DNA from: Streptacidiphilus melanogenes
Lineage (GTDB): Bacteria; Actinomycetota; Actinomycetes; Streptomycetales; Streptomycetaceae
DNA: 64,000 nt
NCBI RefSeq assembly: GCF_000787835.1
Contig: NZ_BBPP01000006.1
Span: 53,924 to 117,923 of the forward strand
Direction of reading: 5' to 3'
Shown here: one piece after another, positions 52,303 to 61,207 of the stretch
Layout: the number at the start of each line of letters is the position of its first letter
Numbering within the stretch: the stretch's first letter is position 1
Program-made: the position numbers and the translations under genes
Notes under the pieces: generated by a model
The model's input: the letters and a program-made list of their open reading frames with translations, nothing else
Told to the model about the DNA's origin: nothing
Database searches by the model: none

Positions 52303-52449
52303 CGTGCGTCCTCCCGTGCGCCTGATGATGCCCTTTGGGCACAGCACCAGACTGCCGCCGGGTGTTCCCGTCGCGCACCGGCCGACGGTCGCGGTGGGAC
52401 TCCGCGATGGTCGTAGGTCCGTGGACGGAGACGCCGTCCACGGAGGGTC

Positions 52450-53151
52450 TTACCGGCCGCGCGACTCCGTCGCCGCCCCCAGGGCACCGAGGGCGAGCCG
52501 GTGCAGCAGTGCGGCCATCGCCGCGCGTCCGTCCGGGTGACCCGCGACGGACGGGCCGACGGCGGCGCTGTGGGGTGTGGAGTTGAGCAGCCCGAACACG
52601 GCATGGACGGCCGGACGTGCCTCCTCCCCCAACCCCGGGAACACGTCCCGGGCGACGCCGACCCACAGCTCCACGTACTGACGCTGCAGGCTGCGGACCT
52701 TGCGGCGCTCCCGGTCCGGCAGGTTGAGCAGCTCCCGGTCGTGCAGGGTGATCAGTGCGCTCTCGTCCAGGGCGAAGTCGATGTGGCACTGGAGCAGCGA
52801 CTCCAGCGCCTCCTGCGGATCGACGGAGGCGTCGACCCGCTGCCTTCCCTGCTCCAGCAGCCGCTCACTGATGCCGATCAGCAGATCGGCCAGCATCGCG
52901 TCCTTGCCGGCGAAGTGCCGGTACAGGCCCGGCCCGCTGATGCCGACGGCCCGGCCGATCTCGTCCACGCCCACGCCGAGGAAGCCTCGCTCGGCGAAGA
53001 GACGAGCCGCCTCACGGCGGATCTGTGCCCGCCTGGGGTTCTCCGGCGCGACGCCGGTGGAACCCATGGACGCGGCGGAACCCGCACCGCCACCGGAAGC
53101 GCCGGCCGACGTCCCGGTCGCCGCGCCGGAGGGACTCGAAGGCTTGACCAT
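52450..53151 (-). CDS. TetR family regulator of the leucine-catabolic operon
   Basis: 233-aa TetR-type repressor. After a Gly/Ala/Ser-rich N-terminal tail (about 35 residues) comes the HTH RAQIRREAARLFAERGFLGVGVDEIGRAVGISGPGLYRHFAGKDAML. The C-terminal ligand domain is all helical (ESLLQCHIDFALDESALITL, LQRQYVELWVGVARDVFPGL). It is divergent from the acyl-CoA carboxylase operon and shares an 88-bp gap with GTTAAC-based palindromes. An acyl-CoA intermediate of leucine breakdown is the likely inducer, by inference. A shorter start (MGSTGVAPENPRR) is possible. Confidence 0.92.
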   Translation of the reverse strand: MVKPSSPSGAATGTSAGASGGGAGSAASMGSTGVAPENPRRAQIRREAARLFAERGFLGVGVDEIGRAVGISGPGLYRHFAGKDAMLADLLIGISERLLEQGRQRVDASVDPQEALESLLQCHIDFALDESALITLHDRELLNLPDRERRKVRSLQRQYVELWVGVARDVFPGLGEEARPAVHAVFGLLNSTPHSAAVGPSVAGHPDGRAAMAALLHRLALGALGAATESRGR

Positions 53152-53180
53152 TGGGCCATCGTAGACAGACCTGTTAGGCC

Positions 53181-53217
53181 GCGTTAACCTGAGGCGTATA
53201 AGTTAACGCTCGTTCAC
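53181..53217. promoter_or_regulatory. TetR-type operators between the regulator and the mcc operon
   Basis: GCGTTAAC (53181-53188) and GTTAACGC (53202-53209) form a perfect inverted repeat over a 13-bp spacer that includes a TATAAG-like -10. GTTAACG-CT-CGTTCAC (53202-53217) is a second site with one mismatch and the classic 16-bp TetR layout. A bound repressor would cover both divergent promoters. Confidence 0.75.
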
Positions 53218-53239
53218 AGGAGCAAAGGAGCTCTCGGCG

Positions 53240-54907
53240 ATGGCACCCGCTCCACTCCCCACCGGCTTTCCCCCGAGCCCACAGGCCCGGGCCGCCGCTC
53301 CGCGGCTGGAGAGCACGGTGGACCCCACCTCGGCCTCCTACCGGAGCAACACCGAGGGACACCAGGCCCTGGCCGACGAACTGCGGGCCAAGCTGGCCGC
53401 GGCCGCGGCGGGCGGCGGAGCGCGCGCCCGCGAACGCCACACCTCCCGCGGCAAGCTGCTGCCGCGCGACCGCGTCGACACACTGCTCGACGCCGGCTCG
53501 CCCTTCCTCGAGCTCGCGCCGCTGGCGGCCGACGGCCTCTACAACGGGGACGCCCCCGCCGCCGGTGTGATCGCCGGCATCGGGCGGGTCGCGGGCCGCG
53601 AGGTGGTCATCGTCGCCAACGACGCCACCGTCAAGGGCGGCACCTACTACCCGATGACGGTCAAGAAGCACCTCCGTGCCCAGGAGGTCGCCCTCGAGAA
53701 CCGCCTGCCCTGCGTCTACCTCGTCGACTCGGGCGGCGCCTTCCTGCCGATGCAGGACGAGGTCTTCCCCGACCGGGACCACTTCGGCCGGATCTTCTAC
53801 AACCAGGCCCGCCTCTCGGCCGCCGGCATCCCCCAGCTGGCCGCCGTGCTGGGCTCCTGCACCGCGGGCGGCGCCTACGTGCCGGCCATGAGCGACCAGG
53901 CCGTCATCGTCCGCAACCAGGGGACGATCTTCCTCGGCGGGCCGCCGCTGGTGAAGGCCGCCACCGGCGAGGTCGTCACCGCCGAGGAGCTCGGCGGCGG
54001 CGAGCTGCACTCCCGCACCTCCGGCGTCACCGACCACCTGGCCGAGAACGACGGCCACGCGCTCTCGATCCTGCGCACCATCGTCGGCGAGCTCGGCCCC
54101 CGCGCCCCGCGTCCGTGGACCGTCGAGGCCTCCGAGGAGCCCGCCGTCGACCCGGCGAGCCTCTACGGAGCCGTCCCCGTCGACTCCCGCACCCCCTACG
54201 ACGTGCGCGAGGTCATCGCCCGCATCGTGGACGGCAGCCGCTTCGCCGAGTTCAAGGCCGAGTACGGCCCGACGCTGGTCACCGGCTTCGCCCGGATCCA
54301 GGGCCACCCCGTCGGGATCGTCGCCAACAACGGCATCCTCTTTGCCGAGTCCGCGCTCAAGGGCGCGCACTTCATCGAGCTCTGCGACCAGCGCGGCATC
54401 CCGCTGCTCTTCCTGCAGAACATCTCCGGGTTCATGGTCGGCCAGAAGTACGAGGCCGGCGGCATCGCCAAGCACGGCGCCAAGATGGTGACGGCCGTGG
54501 CCACCACCCGGGTGCCGAAGCTGACCGTCGTCATCGGCGGCTCCTACGGCGCGGGCAACTACTCGATGTGCGGGCGGGCCTACTCCCCTCGCTTCCTGTG
54601 GATGTGGCCGAACGCCAAGATCTCCGTCATGGGCGGCGAGCAGGCCGCCTCGGTGCTGGCGACGGTGCGTCGCGACCAGATGGAGGCCCGCGGCGAGGAC
54701 TGGCCGAGCGAGGCGGAGGAGGAGTTCCGCCGCCCGGTGCGCGAGCAGTACGACCGCCAGGGCAACGCCTACTACGCGACGGCCCGCCTGTGGGACGACG
54801 GCGTGATCGACCCGCTGGACACCCGCACCGTGCTCGGCCTGGCGCTGAGCGCCTGCGCCAACGCGCCCCTGCCCGAGCCGCGCCCCTACGGCGTCTTCCG
54901 CATGTGA
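53240..54907 (+). CDS. mccB: Methylcrotonyl-CoA carboxylase beta (carboxyltransferase) subunit
   Basis: 555-aa biotin-dependent carboxyltransferase that moves CO2 from biotin to 3-methylcrotonyl-CoA in leucine catabolism. Crotonase-fold N-domain motifs are [19 protein letters not shown] and the oxyanion loop [16 protein letters not shown]. The C-domain has [20 protein letters not shown] and [20 protein letters not shown], the arrangement of MCC rather than propionyl- or acetyl-CoA carboxylases. AAAGGAG lies nine bases before the ATG. It heads a four-gene operon (mccB-mccA-hmgL-acdH) opposite a TetR gene. Confidence 0.94.
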   Translation: MAPAPLPTGFPPSPQARAAAPRLESTVDPTSASYRSNTEGHQALADELRAKLAAAAAGGGARARERHTSRGKLLPRDRVDTLLDAGSPFLELAPLAADGLYNGDAPAAGVIAGIGRVAGREVVIVANDATVKGGTYYPMTVKKHLRAQEVALENRLPCVYLVDSGGAFLPMQDEVFPDRDHFGRIFYNQARLSAAGIPQLAAVLGSCTAGGAYVPAMSDQAVIVRNQGTIFLGGPPLVKAATGEVVTAEELGGGELHSRTSGVTDHLAENDGHALSILRTIVGELGPRAPRPWTVEASEEPAVDPASLYGAVPVDSRTPYDVREVIARIVDGSRFAEFKAEYGPTLVTGFARIQGHPVGIVANNGILFAESALKGAHFIELCDQRGIPLLFLQNISGFMVGQKYEAGGIAKHGAKMVTAVATTRVPKLTVVIGGSYGAGNYSMCGRAYSPRFLWMWPNAKISVMGGEQAASVLATVRRDQMEARGEDWPSEAEEEFRRPVREQYDRQGNAYYATARLWDDGVIDPLDTRTVLGLALSACANAPLPEPRPYGVFRM

Positions 54908-54928
54908 CATGACGAGAGGTCACCTCCA

Positions 54929-57043
54929 GTGCCTATGTTCGAAAGTGTTCTGGTGGCCAACCGCGGCGAGATCGCGGTCCGGGTCATCCGCACGCTGAAG
55001 CGGCTCGGTGTCCGCTCCGTCGCCGTGCACAGCGCCGCCGACGCCTCCGCGCCGCACGTTCTCGCCGCGGACACCGCCGTTCTGATCGACAGTTACCTCG
55101 ACGGCGCCGAACTGGTCGCCGCCGCCCAGAGGGCCGGAGCCGAGGCCGTCCACCCCGGCTACGGCTTCCTCGCCGAGAACACCGGCTTCGCCCGCGCCTG
55201 CGCCGAGGCCGGCCTGGTCTTCATCGGCCCGCCCGCCGGGGCGATCGAGCTGATGGGCGACAAGATCAACGCCAAGGAGGCCGTCAAGGCCGCCGGCGTT
55301 CCGGTCGTCCCGGGCAGCAGTGGCGACGACCTCGACGACGCGGCCCTGATCGCGGCCGCGGCCGAGATCGGCTTCCCGGTGCTGCTCAAGCCGTCCGCCG
55401 GTGGCGGCGGCAAGGGCATGCGACTCGTCCGCGAGGCGGACCGGCTGGCCGAGGAGATCGCCGCCGCGAGGCGCGAGGCCCGCACCTCGTTCGGCGACGA
55501 CACCCTCCTGCTGGAGCGGTGGATCGACCGCCCCCGCCACATCGAGATCCAGATCCTCGCCGACACGCACGGCAACGTCGTCCACCTGGGCGAGCGTGAG
55601 TGCAGCCTCCAGCGGCGCCACCAGAAGCTGATCGAGGAAGCCCCCTCCGTGCTCCTCGACGAGGCCACGCGCGCCGAGATGGGTGCGGCGGCCGTGCGTG
55701 CGGCGAAGTCCTGCGGCTACACGGGCGCAGGCACCGTCGAATTCATCGTTCCAGGCAGTGATCCCTCCTCCCACTTCTTCATGGAGATGAACACCAGGCT
55801 CCAGGTGGAGCACCCGGTGACCGAACTGGTCACCGGCCTGGACCTGGTGGAGTGGCAGCTCCGCGTGGCCGCGGGCGAAGTGCTCCCCTTCGCCCAGGAC
55901 GACGTCACGCTCACGGGACACGCCATCGAGGCGCGGATCTGCGCCGAGGACCCGAGCCGCGGGTTCCTGCCCTCCGGAGGGCAGGTCCTGCTGCTCCAGG
56001 AGCCCGAAGGGGAGGGGGTCCGGGTGGATTCCGGACTGGCCCCCGGGCTGGTCGTCGGCAGCACCTACGACCCGATGGTGTCCAAGGTCATCGCCTACGG
56101 CCCCGACCGGGACACCGCCCTGCGCAGGCTGCGCGCCGCCCTTGCGGACACGGTCGTGCTCGGGGTCGTCACCAACGCCGGCTACCTGCGCCGGCTCATC
56201 TCTCATCCCGACGTCGTCGCGGGGCGCCTCGACACCGGTCTGGTCGAGCGCCACCCGGAGCTCACGCTAGTCCCGACCGGCGACACCGGCCAAGCGGGCA
56301 CCGCGCAGCCTGTGGACAACTTCCCGCTGCTGGCCGCCTCGCTGCTGCGCCAGCTGGCTCTCGCGCCCGCCCGGGCCACCGACGGCTCGGGGTGGACCGA
56401 CCCGTTCGCCCGGCCCAGCGGCTGGCGGATCGGCGGCACGCCCGCCTGGACCAGGCACCATCTGCGGCTTCCCGGCGCCGACCCGGTACTCGTCCTGGTC
56501 CGTCCGCGGCGCGGCGCGGAGAACACCGCAGCCGGTGTCGACGCCGGAGCGGGCGCCTTCGAGGTCCGGATCGGGGACGGCGAGATCCTGAGGGCCGAGG
56601 CCCGTGCGCAGCTGTCCGGCGGGGCCGGCCGCTTGGCCGTCACCGTCGACGGCGTGACGCGCGGGTTCGCCTGCGGCGTGGAGGGGGCCGAGCACGGCGA
56701 CGGCACCGTCTGGCTCTCCCGCGACGGCGACAGCTGGGCCTGCCACGTCCACGACCCGCTCGCCGAGCTCGCCCTGGGTGGGGCGGGCGCCCATGGCGGT
56801 TCGCTCACCGCGCCGATGCCCGGCACCGTGACCCTGGTCAAGGCCTCCGTGGGCGAGACGGTGAAGCGCGGTCAGGCCGTGCTGGTACTGGAGGCGATGA
56901 AGATGGAGCACGTCATCACCGCGCCGCACGACGGCACGGTCGCGCAGCTCAAGGTCGTCCCGGGCGCCACCGTCGCCATGGACGACCTGCTCGCGGTGAT
57001 CGCTCCCGCGGACGACCCGACCGGCGAGACCGCGGAATCCTGA
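54929..57043 (+). CDS. mccA: Methylcrotonyl-CoA carboxylase alpha (biotin carboxylase/BCCP) subunit
   Basis: 704-aa alpha subunit that carboxylates its own biotin. The biotin carboxylase domain (1-450) has VLVANRGEIAVRVIRTL, the ATP-grasp loop KPSAGGGGKGMR, ERECSLQRRHQKLIEEAP and EMNTRLQVEHPVTE. A BT-like middle domain follows. The C-terminal biotinyl domain has LTAPMPGTVTLVKASVGE and the biotin Lys in LEAMKMEHVI. GTG 54929 has GAGAGGT upstream; ATG 54935 two codons on is an alternative. It overlaps no gene and lies 21 bp after mccB. Confidence 0.95.
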   Translation: MPMFESVLVANRGEIAVRVIRTLKRLGVRSVAVHSAADASAPHVLAADTAVLIDSYLDGAELVAAAQRAGAEAVHPGYGFLAENTGFARACAEAGLVFIGPPAGAIELMGDKINAKEAVKAAGVPVVPGSSGDDLDDAALIAAAAEIGFPVLLKPSAGGGGKGMRLVREADRLAEEIAAARREARTSFGDDTLLLERWIDRPRHIEIQILADTHGNVVHLGERECSLQRRHQKLIEEAPSVLLDEATRAEMGAAAVRAAKSCGYTGAGTVEFIVPGSDPSSHFFMEMNTRLQVEHPVTELVTGLDLVEWQLRVAAGEVLPFAQDDVTLTGHAIEARICAEDPSRGFLPSGGQVLLLQEPEGEGVRVDSGLAPGLVVGSTYDPMVSKVIAYGPDRDTALRRLRAALADTVVLGVVTNAGYLRRLISHPDVVAGRLDTGLVERHPELTLVPTGDTGQAGTAQPVDNFPLLAASLLRQLALAPARATDGSGWTDPFARPSGWRIGGTPAWTRHHLRLPGADPVLVLVRPRRGAENTAAGVDAGAGAFEVRIGDGEILRAEARAQLSGGAGRLAVTVDGVTRGFACGVEGAEHGDGTVWLSRDGDSWACHVHDPLAELALGGAGAHGGSLTAPMPGTVTLVKASVGETVKRGQAVLVLEAMKMEHVITAPHDGTVAQLKVVPGATVAMDDLLAVIAPADDPTGETAES

Positions 57044-57052
57044 GGAGTGGTG

Positions 57053-58057
57053 ATGACCGATCAGACTGACCGCACCGACCGGAATGCGCCGCACGAGCCG
57101 ACGGTGCTGGAGCTCGGGCTGCCGATGTCGGTACGCGCGGACGGCCTCCCGACGCGTGTCCGGATCCACGAGGTCGGCCCCCGCGACGGGCTCCAGAACG
57201 AGTCCGTCGCACTGCCGGTGGGGGTCAAGGCGGAGTTCATCGCCCGGCTCGCCCAGGCGGGCCTGACCACCGTCGAGGCGACCAGCTTCGTCCACCCCAA
57301 GTGGGTCCCCCAGCTGGCGGACGCCGAGGAACTCTTCCCGCAGGTCTCGGCGTTGCCGCAGAAGTACCCTGGGCTGCGGCTCCCGGTCCTGGTGCCCAAC
57401 GAGCGCGGGCTCGACCGGGCGCTGGCCCTGGGCGCCACCGAGATCGCCGTCTTCGGCAGCGCCACCGAGACGTTCGCCGCGCGGAACCTGAACCGGACCG
57501 TCGCCGAGTCGTTGGAGATGTTCGCCCCCGTGGTGCACCGGGCCACGGAGGCCGGGGTCAGGGTCCGCGGCTACCTCTCCATGTGCTTCGGCGACCCGTG
57601 GGAGGGCCCCGTCGGGGCCGAGCAGGTCGTGTCCGTCGGCAAGGCGCTGCTGGAGCTCGGCTGCGCCGAGCTGAGCCTCGGCGACACCATCGGCACCGGC
57701 ACGCCCGGTCAGGTGGAGGCGCTGCTCGGCGCGTTCGCCGCGGCCGGCGTCGGCCCGGAGCAGCTCGCGGTGCACTTCCACGACACCTACGGCCAGGCGC
57801 TCGCCAACACGCTCGCGGCCCTGCGCTGCGGTGTCTCCGTCGTGGACGCCTCGGCCGGCGGGCTGGGCGGGTGCCCCTACGCCAAGAGCGCCACGGGCAA
57901 CCTCGCCACGGAGGACCTGGTCTGGATGCTGAACGGCCTCGGCATCGAGACCGGCGTCGACCTCGCCGCGCTGGCGACGACCAGCCAGTGGCTGGCCGGA
58001 CACCTCGGCAGGCCGAGCCCGTCCCGGGCGGTCCGCGCCCTCGTCGGATCGGACTGA
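57053..58057 (+). CDS. hmgL: Hydroxymethylglutaryl-CoA lyase
   Basis: 334-aa TIM-barrel lyase that splits HMG-CoA into acetoacetate and acetyl-CoA, the last step of leucine breakdown. Catalytic Arg and Asp are in RIHEVGPRDGLQNE. EATSFVHPKWVPQLADA follows, the metal-binding His pair is in AVHFHDTYGQALAN, and the active-site Cys is in GLGGCPYAKSATGN. A 35-residue hydrophilic extension precedes the barrel. ATG 57053 has GAGGAG five bases upstream; two in-frame GTGs lie just before it. It begins 9 bp after mccA. Confidence 0.95.
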   Translation: MTDQTDRTDRNAPHEPTVLELGLPMSVRADGLPTRVRIHEVGPRDGLQNESVALPVGVKAEFIARLAQAGLTTVEATSFVHPKWVPQLADAEELFPQVSALPQKYPGLRLPVLVPNERGLDRALALGATEIAVFGSATETFAARNLNRTVAESLEMFAPVVHRATEAGVRVRGYLSMCFGDPWEGPVGAEQVVSVGKALLELGCAELSLGDTIGTGTPGQVEALLGAFAAAGVGPEQLAVHFHDTYGQALANTLAALRCGVSVVDASAGGLGGCPYAKSATGNLATEDLVWMLNGLGIETGVDLAALATTSQWLAGHLGRPSPSRAVRALVGSD

Positions 58058-58223
58058 ACGGCAACCGACCGGCCGACCGACCGGCCGCCCCGCAGCGGAG
58101 CTGACCACACACAACTGCACACCACCCACGCACCACCACCGGACGGCCGTCGAGATCGCCCACAAGGCCGCACGGCGGCTACCCGTTTCCCTTCTTCCGC
58201 CTCCCCACCCTCAGGAGACCACC

Positions 58224-59402
58224 ATGCTGGACCACCGTCTCGAGCCAGAGCACGAGGAACTGCGCCGCACTGTCCGGGAGTTCGCCCACGACGTGGTCGC
58301 CCCCAAGATCGGCGAGTTCTACGAGCACGAGGAGTTCCCCTACGAGATCGTCCGCGAGATGGGCCGGATGGGCCTGTTCGGCCTGCCCTTCCCGGAGGAG
58401 TACGGGGGCATGGGCGGCGACTACTTCACCCTGGGCCTGGCCCTGGAGGAACTGGCGCGGGTCGACTCCTCCGTGGCGATCACCCTGGAGGCGGCCGTCT
58501 CGCTCGGCGCCATGCCGATCTACTTGTTCGGCACCGAGGAGCAGAAGCGCACCTGGCTGCCGAAGCTCTGCTCCGGCGAGATGCTCGGCGCGTTCGGCCT
58601 CACCGAGCCGGAGGGCGGCTCCGACGCGGGCGCCACCCGCACCACCGCCCGGTACGACAAGGCGACCGACGAGTGGGTGATCAACGGCACGAAGTGCTTC
58701 ATCACCAACTCCGGCACCGACATCACCGGCCTGGTGACCGTCACGGCGATCACCGGTTCGAGCGAAGAATCGGACAAGTCCTCGCCCACCCGCTCGATCT
58801 CCAGCATCATCGTCCCCACGGGAACGCCGGGCTTCACGGTCTCCAAGAAGTACTCGAAGGTCGGCTGGAACGCCTCGGACACCCGGGAGCTCTCCTTCAC
58901 CGACTGCCGCGTGCCGGCCGCCAACCTGGTCGGCGAGCTGGGCCGCGGCTACGCCCAGTTCCTGCGGATCCTCGACGAGGGGCGGATCGCGATCGCCGCG
59001 CTGGCCACCGGTCTGGCTCAGGGCTGCGTCGACGAGTCCGTCCGCTACGCCGCCGAGCGGCACGCCTTCGGCCGTCCGATCGGCGCCAACCAGGCGATCC
59101 AGTTCAAGGTCGCGGACATGGAGACGCGGGCGCACATGGCCCGCCTGGCCTGGTACCACGCCGCCAGCAGGATGGTGGCGGGCGAGCCGTTCAAGAAGGA
59201 GGCGGCGATCGCCAAGCTGTACTCCTCCGAGGCGGCCGTCGACAACGCGCGCGAGGCCACGCAGATCCACGGCGGCTACGGCTTCATGAACGAGTTCCCG
59301 GTAGCCCGCTTCTGGCGTGACTGCAAGATCCTCGAGATCGGCGAGGGCACCTCCGAGGTGCAGCGCATGCTGATCTCGCGCGAGCTGGGCATGCCGGCCT
59401 GA
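58224..59402 (+). CDS. acdH: Acyl-CoA dehydrogenase AcdH
   Basis: 392-aa flavin-dependent acyl-CoA dehydrogenase closely resembling streptomycete AcdH, which oxidises branched short-chain acyl-CoAs from Val, Ile and Leu. FAD- and CoA-binding motifs are GAFGLTEPEGGSDAG and FITNSGTDITG. GWNASDTRELSFTDCRVP marks the middle domain and QIHGGYGFMNEFPVARFWRD the C-domain. The catalytic base position reads ILEIGEGTSEVQRM (Glu), the medium/short-chain arrangement, where isovaleryl-CoA dehydrogenases have Ala. A Ser-rich insert (GSSEESDKSSPTRS) lies in a surface loop. AGGAG precedes the ATG. It is the last gene of the operon after a 166-bp gap, so it may have its own promoter. Confidence 0.93.
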   Translation: MLDHRLEPEHEELRRTVREFAHDVVAPKIGEFYEHEEFPYEIVREMGRMGLFGLPFPEEYGGMGGDYFTLGLALEELARVDSSVAITLEAAVSLGAMPIYLFGTEEQKRTWLPKLCSGEMLGAFGLTEPEGGSDAGATRTTARYDKATDEWVINGTKCFITNSGTDITGLVTVTAITGSSEESDKSSPTRSISSIIVPTGTPGFTVSKKYSKVGWNASDTRELSFTDCRVPAANLVGELGRGYAQFLRILDEGRIAIAALATGLAQGCVDESVRYAAERHAFGRPIGANQAIQFKVADMETRAHMARLAWYHAASRMVAGEPFKKEAAIAKLYSSEAAVDNAREATQIHGGYGFMNEFPVARFWRDCKILEIGEGTSEVQRMLISRELGMPA

Positions 59403-59489
59403 CGGCCGGCGCCGACACCCAGGCGCACGATTCAGGGACGGACGGCTCGGGACGGCCCGCTCCGCACGGACGGCTCGGGGCGGGACGGC

Positions 59490-60020
59490 TCAGGGAATGA
59501 CGACGACCGGGCGGTTGGCGCGCTTCGCCAGCCGTCCGGCCACCGAGCCGAACAGGCGGCCGAGCCAGCCGTGCGAGCCGCCCACGACGATGGCGTCCGC
59601 GGCGTACTCCTTGGCGACCTCTTCGAGCTCGTGGCAGATGTCTCCGCCACGCTCGACCAGCACCCAGGGGACGTCGGCCAGGTAGTCGGCGCAGGCCAGC
59701 TCGAGGCCCAGCACCTCGGTGCGGTGGTCCGGCACGTCGACGAAGACGGGCGGCTCGCAACCGGCCCAGACTGTCGCGGGGAGTCTGTTGGCCACATGCA
59801 CCAGTACCAGTCCGGAACCTGACCGCCGTGCCATCCCGACCGCGTAGGCGAGCGCCCGCTCGCTGGACACGGAACCGTCGAAGCCAACCACGACACCGTG
59901 GAGGAACGCGGGGTCGCAGGGGCGGACCCGTTGTGACTTGACTTCAAAACTGGGCATCGGCAGCTGGGGTCCCGTCGTCTGTTTGGGGTCGCGGGGCTCT
60001 CGGTGCTCGTAACCGGCCAT
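59490..60020 (-). CDS. Universal stress protein UspA family
   Basis: 176-aa UspA-domain protein. The core starts GVVVGFDGSVSSERALAYAVGMARRSG after a 40-residue N-terminal extension. The ATP-binding loop is VVGGSHGWLGRLFGSVAGRL and the last strand is RPVVVIP. It contains ANRLPATVWAGCEPPVFVDVPDHRTE, characteristic of a streptomycete USP subgroup. ATG 60020 (MAGYEHREPRD) fits that subgroup, although no Shine-Dalgarno is visible. The role is stress survival, and the ligand is likely ATP. Confidence 0.93.
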   Translation of the reverse strand: MAGYEHREPRDPKQTTGPQLPMPSFEVKSQRVRPCDPAFLHGVVVGFDGSVSSERALAYAVGMARRSGSGLVLVHVANRLPATVWAGCEPPVFVDVPDHRTEVLGLELACADYLADVPWVLVERGGDICHELEEVAKEYAADAIVVGGSHGWLGRLFGSVAGRLAKRANRPVVVIP

Positions 60021-60375
60021 GGCTTGAGGACGTTTCGCGAGGTGGGATACGAGATGTGGTGCGCGGGGCGGAACGTGGGGCGGAGCGCGGGGAAGCAGGC
60101 GGCAGTCGTGGCGAGGTGGGCCGTGAGCGGCCGGTTTTCCCCTTCCCTCAAGGGTACGGCGACATTGTGTCCGCGCCCAGATGCGGAGCGCACAGGCCGC
60201 GCAGTTCCCGCGAAAGGAGGATGCGCACGCCTGGGGCGTGCATGGAGCATGCCTGAGCTCCGGGCCATGTGCAACGGTGCAGGCGCGGTCAGCTGGCGCT
60301 CACGCCCGATTCACTTTCGGACAAAAGCATGCGATCTGCCTGTCGCATATGCCAGCAGACTGAAACCATGCGCTC
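60021..60375. other. Intergenic region between the USP and HAD genes
   Basis: 355 bp with no convincing gene. It must hold the divergent promoters. An inverted repeat GCACGCC-TGG-GGCGTGC (60225-60241) directly follows a perfect AAAGGAGG (60213-60220). ATGCGA/TCGCAT arms occur near 60328-60347, about 30 bp before the HAD start. Confidence 0.5.
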
Positions 60376-61062
60376 ATGCCGCCTCTCCTCCTGTTCGATC
60401 TTGACAACACCCTCATCGATCGGAACCAGGCCTTCCGTGGCTGGGCGCAGCGCTTCCTCCGCGCACGGGCGCTCCCCCTGGAGGATCTCGGCTGGTTGTC
60501 CACCCTGGACTGCGGCGGGTACTTCCCCCGCGAGGCCCTGATGCGGGCGACGGTCGCCCGCTACGGCCTGCACGTCTCACTGGAGAAACTGCTCGACGAC
60601 TACGCCGAGACCATGATCGAGCTCATCGACTGCCCCGAGGAGCACCGAACGGCGCTGCGGAAGGCACGGGCGGCCGGATGGACGCTGGGCATCGTGAGCA
60701 ACGGCTCGACCAAGCAACAGCGGGCGAAGATCGAGCGGACCGGGCTGGACGACCTCGTGGACGGCTGGATCATCTCCGAGGAGGCCGACTGCGAGAAGCC
60801 CGATCCGCTGATCTTCCGGCTCGCGGCGGACCGTTGCAGACGGAGCCCGGCCCTCACGGACGAAGCGGACTGGACCCGCAGCACCTGGATGGTCGGCGAC
60901 CACGCCCCGGCCGACATCGCGGGCGCGGCCGTGGCCGGCCTTCGCAGCGTATGGCTCGACCACGGGCGACCCTGGCCCGAGCTGGACTACCGGCCCACCC
61001 TTACGGCGACCGGCATCCCGGAGGCCGTGGACGAGGTGCTGAGCGCCCCGCTGCTCACGTGA
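60376..61062 (+). CDS. HAD superfamily hydrolase
   Basis: 228-aa HAD phosphatase-like enzyme. Motif I LLFDLDNTLIDRN has the nucleophile Asp and the acid/base Asp. Motif II is GIVSNGSTKQQRAKIERTGL. Motif III Lys is in EEADCEKPDPLIF. Motif IV is WMVGDHAPADIAGA. A four-helix cap lies between motifs I and II. It would hydrolyse a small phosphate ester. The ATG has no Shine-Dalgarno. The gene end, with its stop codon, is duplicated in tandem (61045-61084). Confidence 0.93.
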   Translation: MPPLLLFDLDNTLIDRNQAFRGWAQRFLRARALPLEDLGWLSTLDCGGYFPREALMRATVARYGLHVSLEKLLDDYAETMIELIDCPEEHRTALRKARAAGWTLGIVSNGSTKQQRAKIERTGLDDLVDGWIISEEADCEKPDPLIFRLAADRCRRSPALTDEADWTRSTWMVGDHAPADIAGAAVAGLRSVWLDHGRPWPELDYRPTLTATGIPEAVDEVLSAPLLT

Positions 61063-61084
61063 CGGCCCCGCTGCTCACCTGACA
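61045..61084 (+). repeat. 20-bp tandem duplication across the HAD stop codon
   Basis: GCCCCGCTGCTCACGTGACG (61045-61064) is repeated with two changes at 61065-61084. Each copy contains an in-phase TGA stop, so the second is silent. Confidence 0.9.
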
Positions 61085-61207
61085 GGGGGCGGACTGCCGG
61101 GAAGGGCCCGCACAATCCGACGTGGCCCACCGGCCCGCCGGTTCGGGCCACTGCGAGTCACCCGAGCCACCGCCACCCGTCGGAGCAGCTCGAACCGAGG
61201 CGGTGGT

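Noticed and set aside
59439..59494. Three GACGGCTCGG-like direct repeats between acdH and the stress protein gene
   Set aside because: Short, imperfect and GC-rich, partly inside the USP coding end; probably low-complexity sequence and not an array.
60181..60363. 60-codon plus-strand frame upstream of the HAD gene
   Set aside because: Composition is atypical, with many Cys and His and no codon bias. The AAAGGAGG inside it is too close to the next ATG.
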